The position numbers and the translations under genes were made by a program. Under the pieces are notes generated by a model. The model saw nothing but the letters and a program-made list of their open reading frames with translations, did not search any database and was not told the DNA's origin. Below, one piece after another: positions 38,663 through 46,676 of a stretch of DNA of 64,000 nucleotides. Numbering within the stretch: position 1 is the stretch's first letter; each line of letters begins with the position of its first letter. The DNA lies in the NCBI RefSeq assembly GCF_026262505.1, contig NC_067208.1, positions 7,635,962-7,699,961 on the forward strand, in the 5' to 3' direction. This DNA comes from Trichomonas vaginalis G3 (taxonomy: Eukaryota; Parabasalia; Trichomonadida; Trichomonadidae).

Positions 38663-39325
38663 TTACTCACAATATTTTTGTACAAAACGACCCCAAACTT
38701 TTAACTTCTTTTCTGCAGTTTCTAATGCTATCTTAGCGAGTTCATATTCTCTAAATTCTCTCTTTAAATCTTCTTGTTCCCATTGGTCTAGTTCGTATGG
38801 AGAGTCTCTATAACCATAATATATCTCACGTTCATGTTCTAATTGTTTTTCGCACATTTTTCTAACTTCTTCTTCAAACAAATGTTTTGCATTCTCTACT
38901 GTATCTTCGAGTTCTTCTTCATCTAACTTCTCATGAACTTTCTTGTCTATGGAATCCATAATTTTTCCAACTGCTATGCAATATTTTGGAGAAGCCCACA
39001 TTGCTATATAGTTTATAAGTCTTGCGTCTACATACGTTCCTCTAACCTGTTTGATTTCATCAGGAATTCCTGCATGAATTTTGTATAAAAAGCAACCGCC
39101 GGAATTCAGACGGTTGCTATATTCTTCACAAAATGCCTTATAATACTCTTCCCAGGACTTATTTTCCAACAACTTTCTAAAGTCTTTCCTAAACTGCTGA
39201 CACATATTTGTTGCATTTATATAACCATCCTTGTCTCTACGTAAGACTTCAATACCGTTATAAGTGCCTTTTGTGAATGTTTCGCCATTATATTTGTTAG
39301 TGAATGTTTTTGCTTCGACTGACAT
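38663..39325 (-). CDS. KilA-N domain protein, second type
   Basis: 220 residues. The N-terminus has the textbook KilA-N element DGYINATNMCQQFRK (residues 34-48), followed by a WEEYYKAFCEEYSN helix and IAMWASPKYCIAVGKIMDS. The C-terminus is a long charged helix (KHLFEEEVRKMCEKQLEHE). KilA-N proteins bind DNA in large DNA viruses and phages; the target here is unknown. It shares its upstream leader (AACTTTATTTTT side) with the neighbouring KilA-N gene and with 39493-40431. Intact. Confidence 0.88.
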   Translation of the reverse strand: MSVEAKTFTNKYNGETFTKGTYNGIEVLRRDKDGYINATNMCQQFRKDFRKLLENKSWEEYYKAFCEEYSNRLNSGGCFLYKIHAGIPDEIKQVRGTYVDARLINYIAMWASPKYCIAVGKIMDSIDKKVHEKLDEEELEDTVENAKHLFEEEVRKMCEKQLEHEREIYYGYRDSPYELDQWEQEDLKREFREYELAKIALETAEKKLKVWGRFVQKYCE

Positions 39326-39427
39326 TTCTGTTCTTACCTACAAGATAAAAAGTTAGAAAAAAATAAAACTAACTTTATTTTTTTCTATCTTAAGGAAATT
39401 CATTATTTTTGTGTTGAATTCAGCAAA

Positions 39428-39485
39428 AATATATTTTAGGGTAGATGGTTAGATCTAACCTCATTTCTACCCTCATTTCTACCCC
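39428..39485. repeat. AGATCT-centred palindrome
   Basis: TAGGGTAGATGGT-TAGATCTA-ACCTCATTTCTACCC and a further CTCATTTCTACCCC, between two same-strand genes. Confidence 0.8.
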
Positions 39486-39492
39486 AGTTATT

Positions 39493-40431
39493 TTATAAAC
39501 ATTTTACATGATATACGTTATGAATTCGTGAGATTCTAAACAGTTTTGTAGCTTCTATTTCTTCTTTTAGTACATCGAATGTTTTAACAATGCCGAAGGT
39601 TTCTTTATACTTCTTCTTGACGTCAGATAATAGGAAATCGTCAGCAGTTGGATAGTTTTTGTTCAGAAATGCTAACATGTCCATTTTATCTTCTGCTGGT
39701 TTCTCTACTTCTTTCTTTAAGTCAGCATAGTCGTTTCTCATACGTTCTATCTCTTTGACGGAGTAGTTATATTTCCTCATTGCTGCTTTACATTTAGAAC
39801 ATTGTGGATTCATTTTTGCGTTATACATTGAAATTTGACCTGCTAGAACAACTAAGGCGTCAATGGTTTTCTTTAACTCAAAAGCAGTTGGTTTTATCTG
39901 TTCATTCCATACCTTACCTCTTCTATCTTTATCTCTTATCTGCCATACACATTCTGCAACTAATGAAACAAAGTTGTCGTATGTCTTAAATTCTTCGGAT
40001 TTATATATGTCAGAGATGTTCTTATATACCATGTCGCAATCTTTGTCCATAACTTTATGGTTGCAATGATATCCTAGAAACTCATAATTTACTTTACGTA
40101 TGAACTTCTTTATTTCTACTGAGTCAGTTGGTTTCACTTCTATTTCATCGAATTCATGAATAGTGAGCTTTTGTTGTTGGATTTCAGGCAATTTGGGTAA
40201 ATGGTCAATAATGTCCTGCATGTCATAAAGATATTCTTCATTTTCTTCATCCTGTGCGGTACAGTCTAAATTACTTGTTAAAAGTTCTTGCTTTATCTTC
40301 TGGATTTTTGTTTCAAAAGTATATGAAGAAGGAATAAAGCTTTTCATCTCTACTAACATAGATGTTGGATTCATGACTAACGAATTTGGTGCTGTTGTTT
40401 GAATTGTTGTTGTGCCGATTGTTGAAATCAT
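39493..40431 (-). CDS. Hypothetical protein, 312 aa
   Basis: Start set at MISTIGTTTIQTTAPN, by analogy with the STxxTTT starts and shared leader of the KilA-N genes; an upstream ATG would add a hydrophobic stretch read from that leader. Middle: CDMVYKNISDIYKSEEFKTY and a possible metal site CSKCKAAMRKYN. C-terminus: YPTADDFLLSDVKKKYKETF, which looks like a winged-helix end similar to that of D5-type helicase C-domains. No family is certain; probably DNA-related. Confidence 0.6.
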   Translation of the reverse strand: MISTIGTTTIQTTAPNSLVMNPTSMLVEMKSFIPSSYTFETKIQKIKQELLTSNLDCTAQDEENEEYLYDMQDIIDHLPKLPEIQQQKLTIHEFDEIEVKPTDSVEIKKFIRKVNYEFLGYHCNHKVMDKDCDMVYKNISDIYKSEEFKTYDNFVSLVAECVWQIRDKDRRGKVWNEQIKPTAFELKKTIDALVVLAGQISMYNAKMNPQCSKCKAAMRKYNYSVKEIERMRNDYADLKKEVEKPAEDKMDMLAFLNKNYPTADDFLLSDVKKKYKETFGIVKTFDVLKEEIEATKLFRISRIHNVYHVKCL

Positions 40432-40506
40432 ATCTTTTATACAAAATAAAAAAATAAATAAAAATAAAACTAACTTTATTTTTTTCATCTTAAGGAAATT
40501 CATGAA

Positions 40507-40592
40507 AATTCAAGACCCTTTGGGTCTCGCCGCTTAGCGGCTGAGGGTAGAAATGAGGGTAGAAATGAGGGTAGATCTAACCATCTACCCTA
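40507..40592. repeat. GC hairpins plus AGATCT-centred palindrome
   Basis: GACCCTTTGGGTC and GCCGCTTAGCGGC palindromes are directly followed by three GGGTAGAAATGA units running into TAGATCTAACC-ATCTACCC. Both repeat classes touch here, as they also do at 21310-21385. Confidence 0.8.
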
Positions 40593-40714
40593 AACATTAT
40601 TTTTGGTCATGGACTTCGTCCTCGCCGCTTTGCGTCTTTATGTTAAAATAAATGGTACCATTAATAATACATGACTGTTCTCATTCATGTCTGATTTACA
40701 TCTAATGAAAAAGT

Positions 40715-41800
40715 TTAGAAGAATTTTCTTATTCTTTCTGGCATATTTTTGTCTTTCCAGTACTCCCGCTCTAATGGTCCCAGATGTGTTGGCTTCGACT
40801 CTCTCAAGTTCTTAGATGGTATAACATCTTCAACGCCTCCTTCATATCTTACTTTATAAGTGTCATCGTTTGTGTTATAGCCAAGTATTTCAATAACCAC
40901 TCCTCGCTTTGCTTCGTCAATGGTTTCAGCAAGTTTGCCATTACTACTTTCGACTAATTTATGATGAGGGTAAAACGCTATGGAGTCGTCAGCAGCTTTT
41001 ATAAGATATCCATTACCTTGCGTAGAGTCTACGATATAATAATTTCTACTTAACCTTAAACGTTTCTTTGTCAACGGTTTGTCGTCAAGAACTACACGAA
41101 CTTTTGTACCAGGAATGAGGGTAAATTGTGTTGAATTTCTGATATTTTGTGTTTGGCTTCGTTTCTTTTGTATATACTTTTCTTCTTGTTGTTGTGTCAT
41201 TGAATTTGGTGTATGTCCTGTTGTAGAATGTGTTGAGGAATTATATACTTCGAGAAAATGTTTCATTGTTTCTTCGGTAAAGTCTCGCTCTTGATTTAAA
41301 TCTCTGAGCGTTCTTATGAAGCGGTTTATGATGCCGAGTATGTTATGGTTATGGTCTTCAGTAGTGTAGTGAGTTATGTTATGCTTAATGAGAAATTCTG
41401 TGATTTCGTTGCTGAGGTATGCACTGTCTTGGTCTGATGTTAAAGTACTTGGGCTATGTTCTGCTACAAACTTTTGTAAAACTCTTAACACTTCACGAGT
41501 TCCTTTGTTCCTCATTGGATATGCATATGCTTTACGAGTGTTAACATTTATGAAGATGAGGAATGGTTTATGTCCTCCTTTTCTGCTTTGAATGAGAGTG
41601 TCAAATTGGTATGCGTCAGGAGTGTTGGAGTAAATTGGTAAAAAGTAGTCGTAAGGGTTTATTTTTGTTTGATGTACAACATTTTTGTCAAAGAACCTTT
41701 TCACTTCAGCTCTGTTAGTAAATCCCCAACTCTTTGCAGCTTCATTGAACTTCTTAAATGACCTCCATGGATGTTGTTCGAATACTTCTTTCAAGCTCAT
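40715..41800 (-). CDS. Retrovirus-like (rve) integrase of type-II Maverick
   Basis: 361 residues, intact. The core shows AYQFDTLIQ (Asp67), LTSDQDSAYL (Asp123) and NHNILGIINRFIRTL, where residue 159, exactly 35 residues after Asp123, is Asn instead of Glu. The surrounding RFIRTLRDLN pattern makes the alignment secure. The C-terminal half has a basic linker, then a Tudor/chromo-like module (YKVRYEGGVEDVIPSKNLR) that could bind histone tails and guide integration. The first 40 residues are a helix-turn-helix-like region (SWGFTNRAEVKRFF). Same strand as the fibre gene, 60 bp away. Catalytic competence is doubtful with Asn. Confidence 0.88.
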   Translation of the reverse strand: MSLKEVFEQHPWRSFKKFNEAAKSWGFTNRAEVKRFFDKNVVHQTKINPYDYFLPIYSNTPDAYQFDTLIQSRKGGHKPFLIFINVNTRKAYAYPMRNKGTREVLRVLQKFVAEHSPSTLTSDQDSAYLSNEITEFLIKHNITHYTTEDHNHNILGIINRFIRTLRDLNQERDFTEETMKHFLEVYNSSTHSTTGHTPNSMTQQQEEKYIQKKRSQTQNIRNSTQFTLIPGTKVRVVLDDKPLTKKRLRLSRNYYIVDSTQGNGYLIKAADDSIAFYPHHKLVESSNGKLAETIDEAKRGVVIEILGYNTNDDTYKVRYEGGVEDVIPSKNLRESKPTHLGPLEREYWKDKNMPERIRKFF

Positions 41801-41860
41801 TTATGTAAAGTTAAAGATTTTATTCAAGACGGTAAGCCCGCAAAGCAGGCTCAAGCGCGT

Positions 41861-43756
41861 TCATTGAACGCGGTACCATGCAAATACAGTCACAAATGGT
41901 GGCATGTAATCTGCACCCGAGCCTGTTGGATTTGTTGTGAAAGTATGGACATGATTTCCTCCTGGTTCAGTTGGTCGAAAAGTCTTTTTTGCTGAATTGT
42001 TATAAGATGGAGATAAAACATCATTGCCAGCTTTATATTCTGAGTTGTATAATGGATGGTCTCGTAATGAGTGGCTATGGTCGCCAGAAAAGTTTGTCGT
42101 TCCTGTATGAGTGTGCGGTGGAAGGTTTGCTTCAGTAATTTTCTTCGAACCTCCTGTTTGCTTTGAAGAGTTAGCACAGTATAAGAATTTGTCTACAATC
42201 TGCTGCCATGTACCAAAACCTAAAACTGTTGCTGGATTTGTTGAGTTCATTGACGTATAAATAGAGCCTATAGGATATAATGTTTCAAGAATCTGAGTCT
42301 TTAATGTTTGAAGCTCTGTTTTGTCTGCTTTCTTGTCTAACATTGCGGGTAGTTCATATGCTTCAAAGTTTCTGGCATGATCTTCGATATTCCTGCAACT
42401 CTTATCTAAATTGTTAAGAGTATCTTTTACGCTTGTACTCGGATTCTCTAATGGTGCACTTGAACCAAGGTCAAAGTTCAATATTATGTCGTCTGCTCTA
42501 ACAGTAGTAAAGTCTGCTTTCTTAAGTATTTCTTGAATGTATGCAATGAGAACAGAGTACCTTGGAAAATATTCGAACAATATTTCATTAGCTGTTGGTT
42601 TTGGTGGTTCTTCTGGAGTTTCTGTTGTTTCAGTTCCTTCTGGAGTTTCTGTTGGAGTTTCTGCATCTCTTGACTTCAATGCTCTTGCTCTCAAAGACCT
42701 AAATGTTAGAGCACCGGGTTTTACAAAGGACTTTATAAATGCTTTAATAGTTCCTGGTAAGTTATTGTTAGCATTAAGTAAGTTCCTTATGCTTCCATCA
42801 TGTACGTCCATAGCACTATGTAAAAAATCTATACTTTTCTTGTAGTCAGCAATAGACTGACTGTGATTTTTTAAAGATTTATCAATACCTTTAAGCCAAT
42901 CTTCATGCATGTCTGATACTGAGCCAAGAATATCATTTGCTTCCTTTAGTGTATTTTGTGCTTCTCGTAAAGTATCCAATCCCGTACGTGCATTGTTTGC
43001 TATACGTCTTACAGTATCTATTTGACTCCTTGTTTCTTGCATCCAACCAGATAAAGTTTTAATAGTATCCGAACCATTTGAAATGAAGTTCAAAGCATTT
43101 TTAACGTCATCTAAAACTTCTTCACCAAGTACTGCCCATATCTTTCCGATTTGGTATTGAAGAACTCCATATGAAGCAGCTGTTAAACCAGTATTTATAA
43201 GGTTCCATATCCATGATTTAGCAGTTTTTCCATCCTTTCCATCCTTTCCATCCAAACCGTTTTCGCCTTGAGGTCCTTGTATTCCTTGTATTCCTTGTAT
43301 TCCTTGTGGTCCTTGTGGTCCGGTGTCACCCTTCTCTCCTTTCAGTTCATCTTTATGTTCGTTATAATATTCTAATGTCATAAGGTGTACATCATTACTG
43401 CTACCAGCAACGCCGAGAATTTGTTTCTCATTCATGACTAAATTCTTTAGGCATTTAATGTTGTCGTCAAATCGAAAGCTCTTTAACAATTCAATGAGAA
43501 CATTCAGTACTTTCACTAATGAGGCATCTACTGTAGAATTTATATATTGCACCGTTCCATCATTTATGATAGGAACTTTACTTATTGTAATGAATGGGTC
43601 ATAAGTGTTAAAAGTATCGAAATCAATGACTTTTTTAGTTTTTCCATCGTCAATGACTAAATCATTGCCTTCAATGGTTAAAGTTGAGTTTTCATTTACT
43701 AGTTCATGTGCTCTTCTTGCTTCATTTGTTTCATACGCATATGCAGCAATAGTCAT
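41861..43756 (-). CDS. Collagen-like fibre with phage-type collar domain
   Basis: 631 residues, intact. Residues about 140-177 are Gly-X-Y repeats (GDTGPQGPQGIQGIQGIQGP), which should form a collagen-like triple helix. A long helical shaft follows, then a proline-threonine linker (TPTETPEGTETTETPEEPP). The C-terminal 140 residues have LYPIGSIYTSMNSTNPA, FGTWQQIVDKFLYC, NLPPHTHTGTTNF and YMPPFVTVFAWYRVQ, the tail-collar/baseplate gp10-type end of phage fibres. Likely the host-attachment spike of the particle. It ends inside the palindrome CGCGTTCATTGAACGCG. Divergent from the 43774 gene across 17 bp. Confidence 0.85.
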   Translation of the reverse strand: MTIAAYAYETNEARRAHELVNENSTLTIEGNDLVIDDGKTKKVIDFDTFNTYDPFITISKVPIINDGTVQYINSTVDASLVKVLNVLIELLKSFRFDDNIKCLKNLVMNEKQILGVAGSSNDVHLMTLEYYNEHKDELKGEKGDTGPQGPQGIQGIQGIQGPQGENGLDGKDGKDGKTAKSWIWNLINTGLTAASYGVLQYQIGKIWAVLGEEVLDDVKNALNFISNGSDTIKTLSGWMQETRSQIDTVRRIANNARTGLDTLREAQNTLKEANDILGSVSDMHEDWLKGIDKSLKNHSQSIADYKKSIDFLHSAMDVHDGSIRNLLNANNNLPGTIKAFIKSFVKPGALTFRSLRARALKSRDAETPTETPEGTETTETPEEPPKPTANEILFEYFPRYSVLIAYIQEILKKADFTTVRADDIILNFDLGSSAPLENPSTSVKDTLNNLDKSCRNIEDHARNFEAYELPAMLDKKADKTELQTLKTQILETLYPIGSIYTSMNSTNPATVLGFGTWQQIVDKFLYCANSSKQTGGSKKITEANLPPHTHTGTTNFSGDHSHSLRDHPLYNSEYKAGNDVLSPSYNNSAKKTFRPTEPGGNHVHTFTTNPTGSGADYMPPFVTVFAWYRVQ

Positions 43757-43773
43757 ATTTTAATGAGAATAAA

Positions 43774-44538
43774 ATGTTGTTCTATTTGCAAAGTACAGAC
43801 CCAAACGAATACGGGACAGTAAAGCTTCAAACAAACTTAGGTCTTCAGAATGAAGCACTTGCTTTCAGAGTTGTTGACTTCAATACTATCGCAACTTTTG
43901 TCATAACAGATGAAACAGATTTCATAGAGATTGAAATAGATGACAAAAGAAGTTTTATAACATTTCCTAACAGAGCAGAGTATAGAATAGATAAAATTGC
44001 TGGAGTCATAGATACTCTCATAAATGAAGAAACTATTGACAACATAGATGTCGAACTCTCTTCTGAGGGAACATTGAAGTTCAGTAGCAAGAAAGAGTTC
44101 AAGATAACACGAATGAGTCATAGAGTACAACTTCTTTTGGGAGCATACCATATGACATTTCCTTTGAAAAGTGTTGACAAAACGATTGAGATGAAATCTG
44201 TTCCATACGTATGTTATGGCAATTGTTTGTACATTGAGTCAAAAATAGCTAATGTCACAGGTATTTCAGGAGTTAATAGTAAAGGTTCAGTAGAATATAA
44301 ATCCTTCTGTTATGCAGTCAATTCAATGTTCATTCCAAACGTTCCTGTCATAGCAACTCATTTAGGTAAATGGGTTCGCATTAGTCCTCATAATTTGAAA
44401 GACATGCAATTCAGACTTGTTGACTTTCAAGGAGAGCCTGTAGAACTGAAGGCACCAGTGCGAATGACTGTTGAAGTTGACTTTTTAGAAAATATTAAAT
44501 GCAACAGCTTACAAGAGAACTCAGAGCTAAAAATATAA
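43774..44538 (+). CDS. Putative penton-type minor capsid protein, 254 aa
   Basis: MLFYLQSTDPNEYGTVKLQT..., KITRMSHRVQLLLGAYHMTF, VPYVCYGNCLYIESKIA and, near the end, FRLVDFQGEPVELKAPVRMT. A C-terminal segment of the form R-L-x-D-x-x-G-x-x-V-E-L preceding a beta strand is common in Polinton and adintovirus minor capsid proteins, as I recall them. The whole chain looks beta-rich. The last 40 bp overlap the next gene in another frame. Intact. Confidence 0.55.
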   Translation: MLFYLQSTDPNEYGTVKLQTNLGLQNEALAFRVVDFNTIATFVITDETDFIEIEIDDKRSFITFPNRAEYRIDKIAGVIDTLINEETIDNIDVELSSEGTLKFSSKKEFKITRMSHRVQLLLGAYHMTFPLKSVDKTIEMKSVPYVCYGNCLYIESKIANVTGISGVNSKGSVEYKSFCYAVNSMFIPNVPVIATHLGKWVRISPHNLKDMQFRLVDFQGEPVELKAPVRMTVEVDFLENIKCNSLQENSELKI

Positions 44539-44738
44539 AGTATGAATGTTATGTATTAGGTCATGAACTTTGGTTGTTGCTGTTTGATGAAACAAATGAG
44601 TTAGTTATGTCAGTCAAGAGAACAGAAAAATATTGTGTTAGTGAAAACTGCACCAAGTCAATAAGATTAGGTTTGCATTATGAAGATGAGTTCGATACTG
44701 TTGAAGAAGTTTTGGATAGATATTACAAATTGCTTTAA
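44499..44738 (+). CDS. Small hypothetical protein, 79 aa
   Basis: MQQLTRELRAKNIKYECYVL..., LLLFDETNELVMSVKRTEKY and an acidic C-terminus (DEFDTVEEVLDRYYKLL). No family recognised. Its first 40 bp overlap the end of the putative penton gene, and its stop overlaps the stop of the convergent gene in the shared TTAA at 44735-44738. Extreme packing supports a real gene. Confidence 0.6.
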   Translation: MQQLTRELRAKNIKYECYVLGHELWLLLFDETNELVMSVKRTEKYCVSENCTKSIRLGLHYEDEFDTVEEVLDRYYKLL

Positions 44739-45349
44739 TTTACTAAAACATATTTCAAACAAAGTTTATATTCTGTTGAAAGTTTTGTATATTCATTCGA
44801 ATATTTATACTTAAACTCAACTCCTGGAGTACCTGGTGTTTCAATGATGCGGATGTTACCTATTTTCATGAATATTGGCGTTTGACCACAGCATTCGATT
44901 TCAGGGTCGAGATAGTCAATGACACATTGTTTCCCTGTTATTCGTGAGATAACATTTTCAAGGTCCTCCTTTGTTAGAATTATTTGGTTCTTACTTATAA
45001 GATTTGTCAAAAGCTTCTTATCGTCTTTGAGTAAAATTGTTTGGTATAACTGAAGAAGGTAATGGTCTACGTTATCTGAAGGATTTGTTTGAACATTTAT
45101 GTAAGGGTTGTCGTTGGCTTCTCTTGAAAGAATTTGGTCCAGTGGTGGATACTCTAACTTAACATCTGATGTAGCGTTAGCGTTTGAAGCTGAGTTTAAA
45201 TTCACGGATTTCAGCTCTGGTTCTTTTTCTTTCAAACACTCCGAACTATAGTTCTTTATGACAATATTGTTTGTCGTTCGTGAGTCAACATTTGATGTTG
45301 GTTCAATTGGAACATTAACGGCACCAGCTAAGATGGATTTGCTTCTCAT
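44735..45349 (-). CDS. Hypothetical protein, 204 aa
   Basis: A low-complexity N-terminus (Asn/Ser-rich, NLNSASNANATSDVKLEYPP), then a helical segment (LLQLYQTILLKDDKKLLTNL), and a C-terminal domain with GKQCVIDYLDPEIECCGQTP and VEFKYKYSNEYTKLS. It has cysteines but no His-Asp/Glu-Gln-Cys arrangement that would mark the adenovirus-type protease of other Polintons. No family recognised. Divergent from 45375. Confidence 0.6.
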   Translation of the reverse strand: MRSKSILAGAVNVPIEPTSNVDSRTTNNIVIKNYSSECLKEKEPELKSVNLNSASNANATSDVKLEYPPLDQILSREANDNPYINVQTNPSDNVDHYLLQLYQTILLKDDKKLLTNLISKNQIILTKEDLENVISRITGKQCVIDYLDPEIECCGQTPIFMKIGNIRIIETPGTPGVEFKYKYSNEYTKLSTEYKLCLKYVLVN

Positions 45350-45374
45350 TTCATATAGAATAAAAACCTTTTAT

Positions 45375-45776
45375 ATGTATGAAATGAACAATATACTCGA
45401 CAAGGGTTTGAATGTAAAGCTAACGAATGAAAATATTGTTGAATTCACTGAGACAGGTGCTGTGTATAAAGATGTAGAACTACTGAACAAAAGAGCTAAG
45501 GGAAGAAGCAGGAACATGAACAAAGGGTGGAAGCCTATAAAAATTTATGTCAATGATGGCTCAGGAGGTTCAAACATAAAGTATGCAGAAAGTTATAGAG
45601 TTTATGCTCTCAAAGGTGAAAAGCCTTCATTTAAGAACAGCTATTCTAACACATATCCTCAAAAGCTAACGGATGGGGAAGTGGATGATATGAATGACAG
45701 CAAAAATATTAACAGAAATGGCGACAGAGATGCATGGAATTTGTTTACCATCAGTCAATTGAAGGTTAAACTTTAA
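45375..45776 (+). CDS. Hypothetical basic protein, 133 aa
   Basis: Start at MYEMNNILDKGLNVKL, chosen because earlier in-frame codons lie in the divergent neighbour. KRAKGRSRNMNKGWKPIKIY and NDGSGGSNIKYAESYRVY are followed by a polar end. Basic pI; no recognised family. The stop overlaps that of the convergent ATPase gene in TTAA at 45773-45776. Confidence 0.6.
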   Translation: MYEMNNILDKGLNVKLTNENIVEFTETGAVYKDVELLNKRAKGRSRNMNKGWKPIKIYVNDGSGGSNIKYAESYRVYALKGEKPSFKNSYSNTYPQKLTDGEVDDMNDSKNINRNGDRDAWNLFTISQLKVKL

Positions 45777-46660
45777 AACAATGTTGGTCGTTCCCATGGA
45801 ATATTTTTGACTTTAATGGTATTAGTCATGATATGAATCTCAAGGTATGAACGAGGAGAGATGAGAGACTTATATGCTTCCCAAATTTCTTCAAAAGGTA
45901 ATGTTATACCTGACTGTTTCCAAATGAGTTCAATATCATAACGTGAGAAACCTTGAAAGATAACGAAGTCAGTTATGAGACGTTTTATGTTTAAAGCAAG
46001 GAAACGCCATGTTTGCATAAGTATTGCTACAGTTAAATGGTAATGTCTGACTTTAGTTATGATGTTAGCTAATGGTGAGTCAGGCTTTGACACTAAACCT
46101 TTTCCGGCGAAGTCGTCACAAACGAGCAGAGTGTTTGAAGGATACTTTTTGAAGGGGTATTTTGAAAGTTTTGATAGAATGTAATTTGTCAGTCGTTTCA
46201 TATCGTAAACTCCTGAGTACTGACGTAAGTGGTGTTTGTCAATAATTCTTTCCATCTCCTCAGAAGTCTTTTGCATTCCTGACTGTATGAACTCTACGAT
46301 GGCATAATATTTCCTCTTACGTCGAATGTAACGTTGAAGAAATTCAATGAGTTCACTGTCTGGAACTTTAACGACAGAGGCTTGAACTTTTGACATAAAT
46401 GTTTTCGCTGTTGAGTCCATAGAGTCTGAAGTTGCTGATATAATGATTTGGTCATAGTAAGAGTCATTTCCTAAACGTTCTGTTATGAGTATATGACGAA
46501 TGATGTTAAATGTCTTTCCTGACCCCATCTTTCCACAATAAAAGTACACACCGTTTGAACAGAACTCATAGTCCTTGCTGAAAGGAAGAATGAGAGAAGA
46601 GTTAAGTTTGTCTGTGGTTTCGTTCATGTCTTCATCTACGTCATGTATTAAATGCTTCAT
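45773..46660 (-). CDS. Packaging ATPase (HerA/FtsK-like), type II
   Basis: 295 residues, intact. Walker A GKMGSGKT at 43-50 and Walker B NTLLVCDDF at about 176-184, followed by AGKG. The central RRKRKYYAIVEFIQSGMQK corresponds to the basic helical region of the type-I ATPase (KKYQRRVLKYNAINEYI), with the same spacing. Expected to power DNA packaging into the particle. Divergent from the 46677 gene across 16 bp, so expression is probably coordinated with capsid genes. Confidence 0.87.
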   Translation of the reverse strand: MKHLIHDVDEDMNETTDKLNSSLILPFSKDYEFCSNGVYFYCGKMGSGKTFNIIRHILITERLGNDSYYDQIIISATSDSMDSTAKTFMSKVQASVVKVPDSELIEFLQRYIRRKRKYYAIVEFIQSGMQKTSEEMERIIDKHHLRQYSGVYDMKRLTNYILSKLSKYPFKKYPSNTLLVCDDFAGKGLVSKPDSPLANIITKVRHYHLTVAILMQTWRFLALNIKRLITDFVIFQGFSRYDIELIWKQSGITLPFEEIWEAYKSLISPRSYLEIHIMTNTIKVKNIPWERPTLF

Positions 46661-46676
46661 TTTATCTCCATTAAAA

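Noticed and set aside
42537-42845. 102-residue plus-strand ORF with GVSVVSVPSGVSVGVS
   Set aside because: Antisense to the Pro/Thr/Glu linker of the fibre gene.
41861-43756. Bacteriophage or bacterial contamination suggested by the collar-domain fibre
   Set aside because: It is within a Maverick with matching terminal repeats, A/T codon usage and eukaryotic-type neighbours, and has a homologue in a second Maverick.
44735-45349. Adenovirus-type cysteine protease, expected in Polintons
   Set aside because: No His...Asp/Glu...Gln...Cys order is visible in this or any other ORF of copy 3; left as hypothetical.
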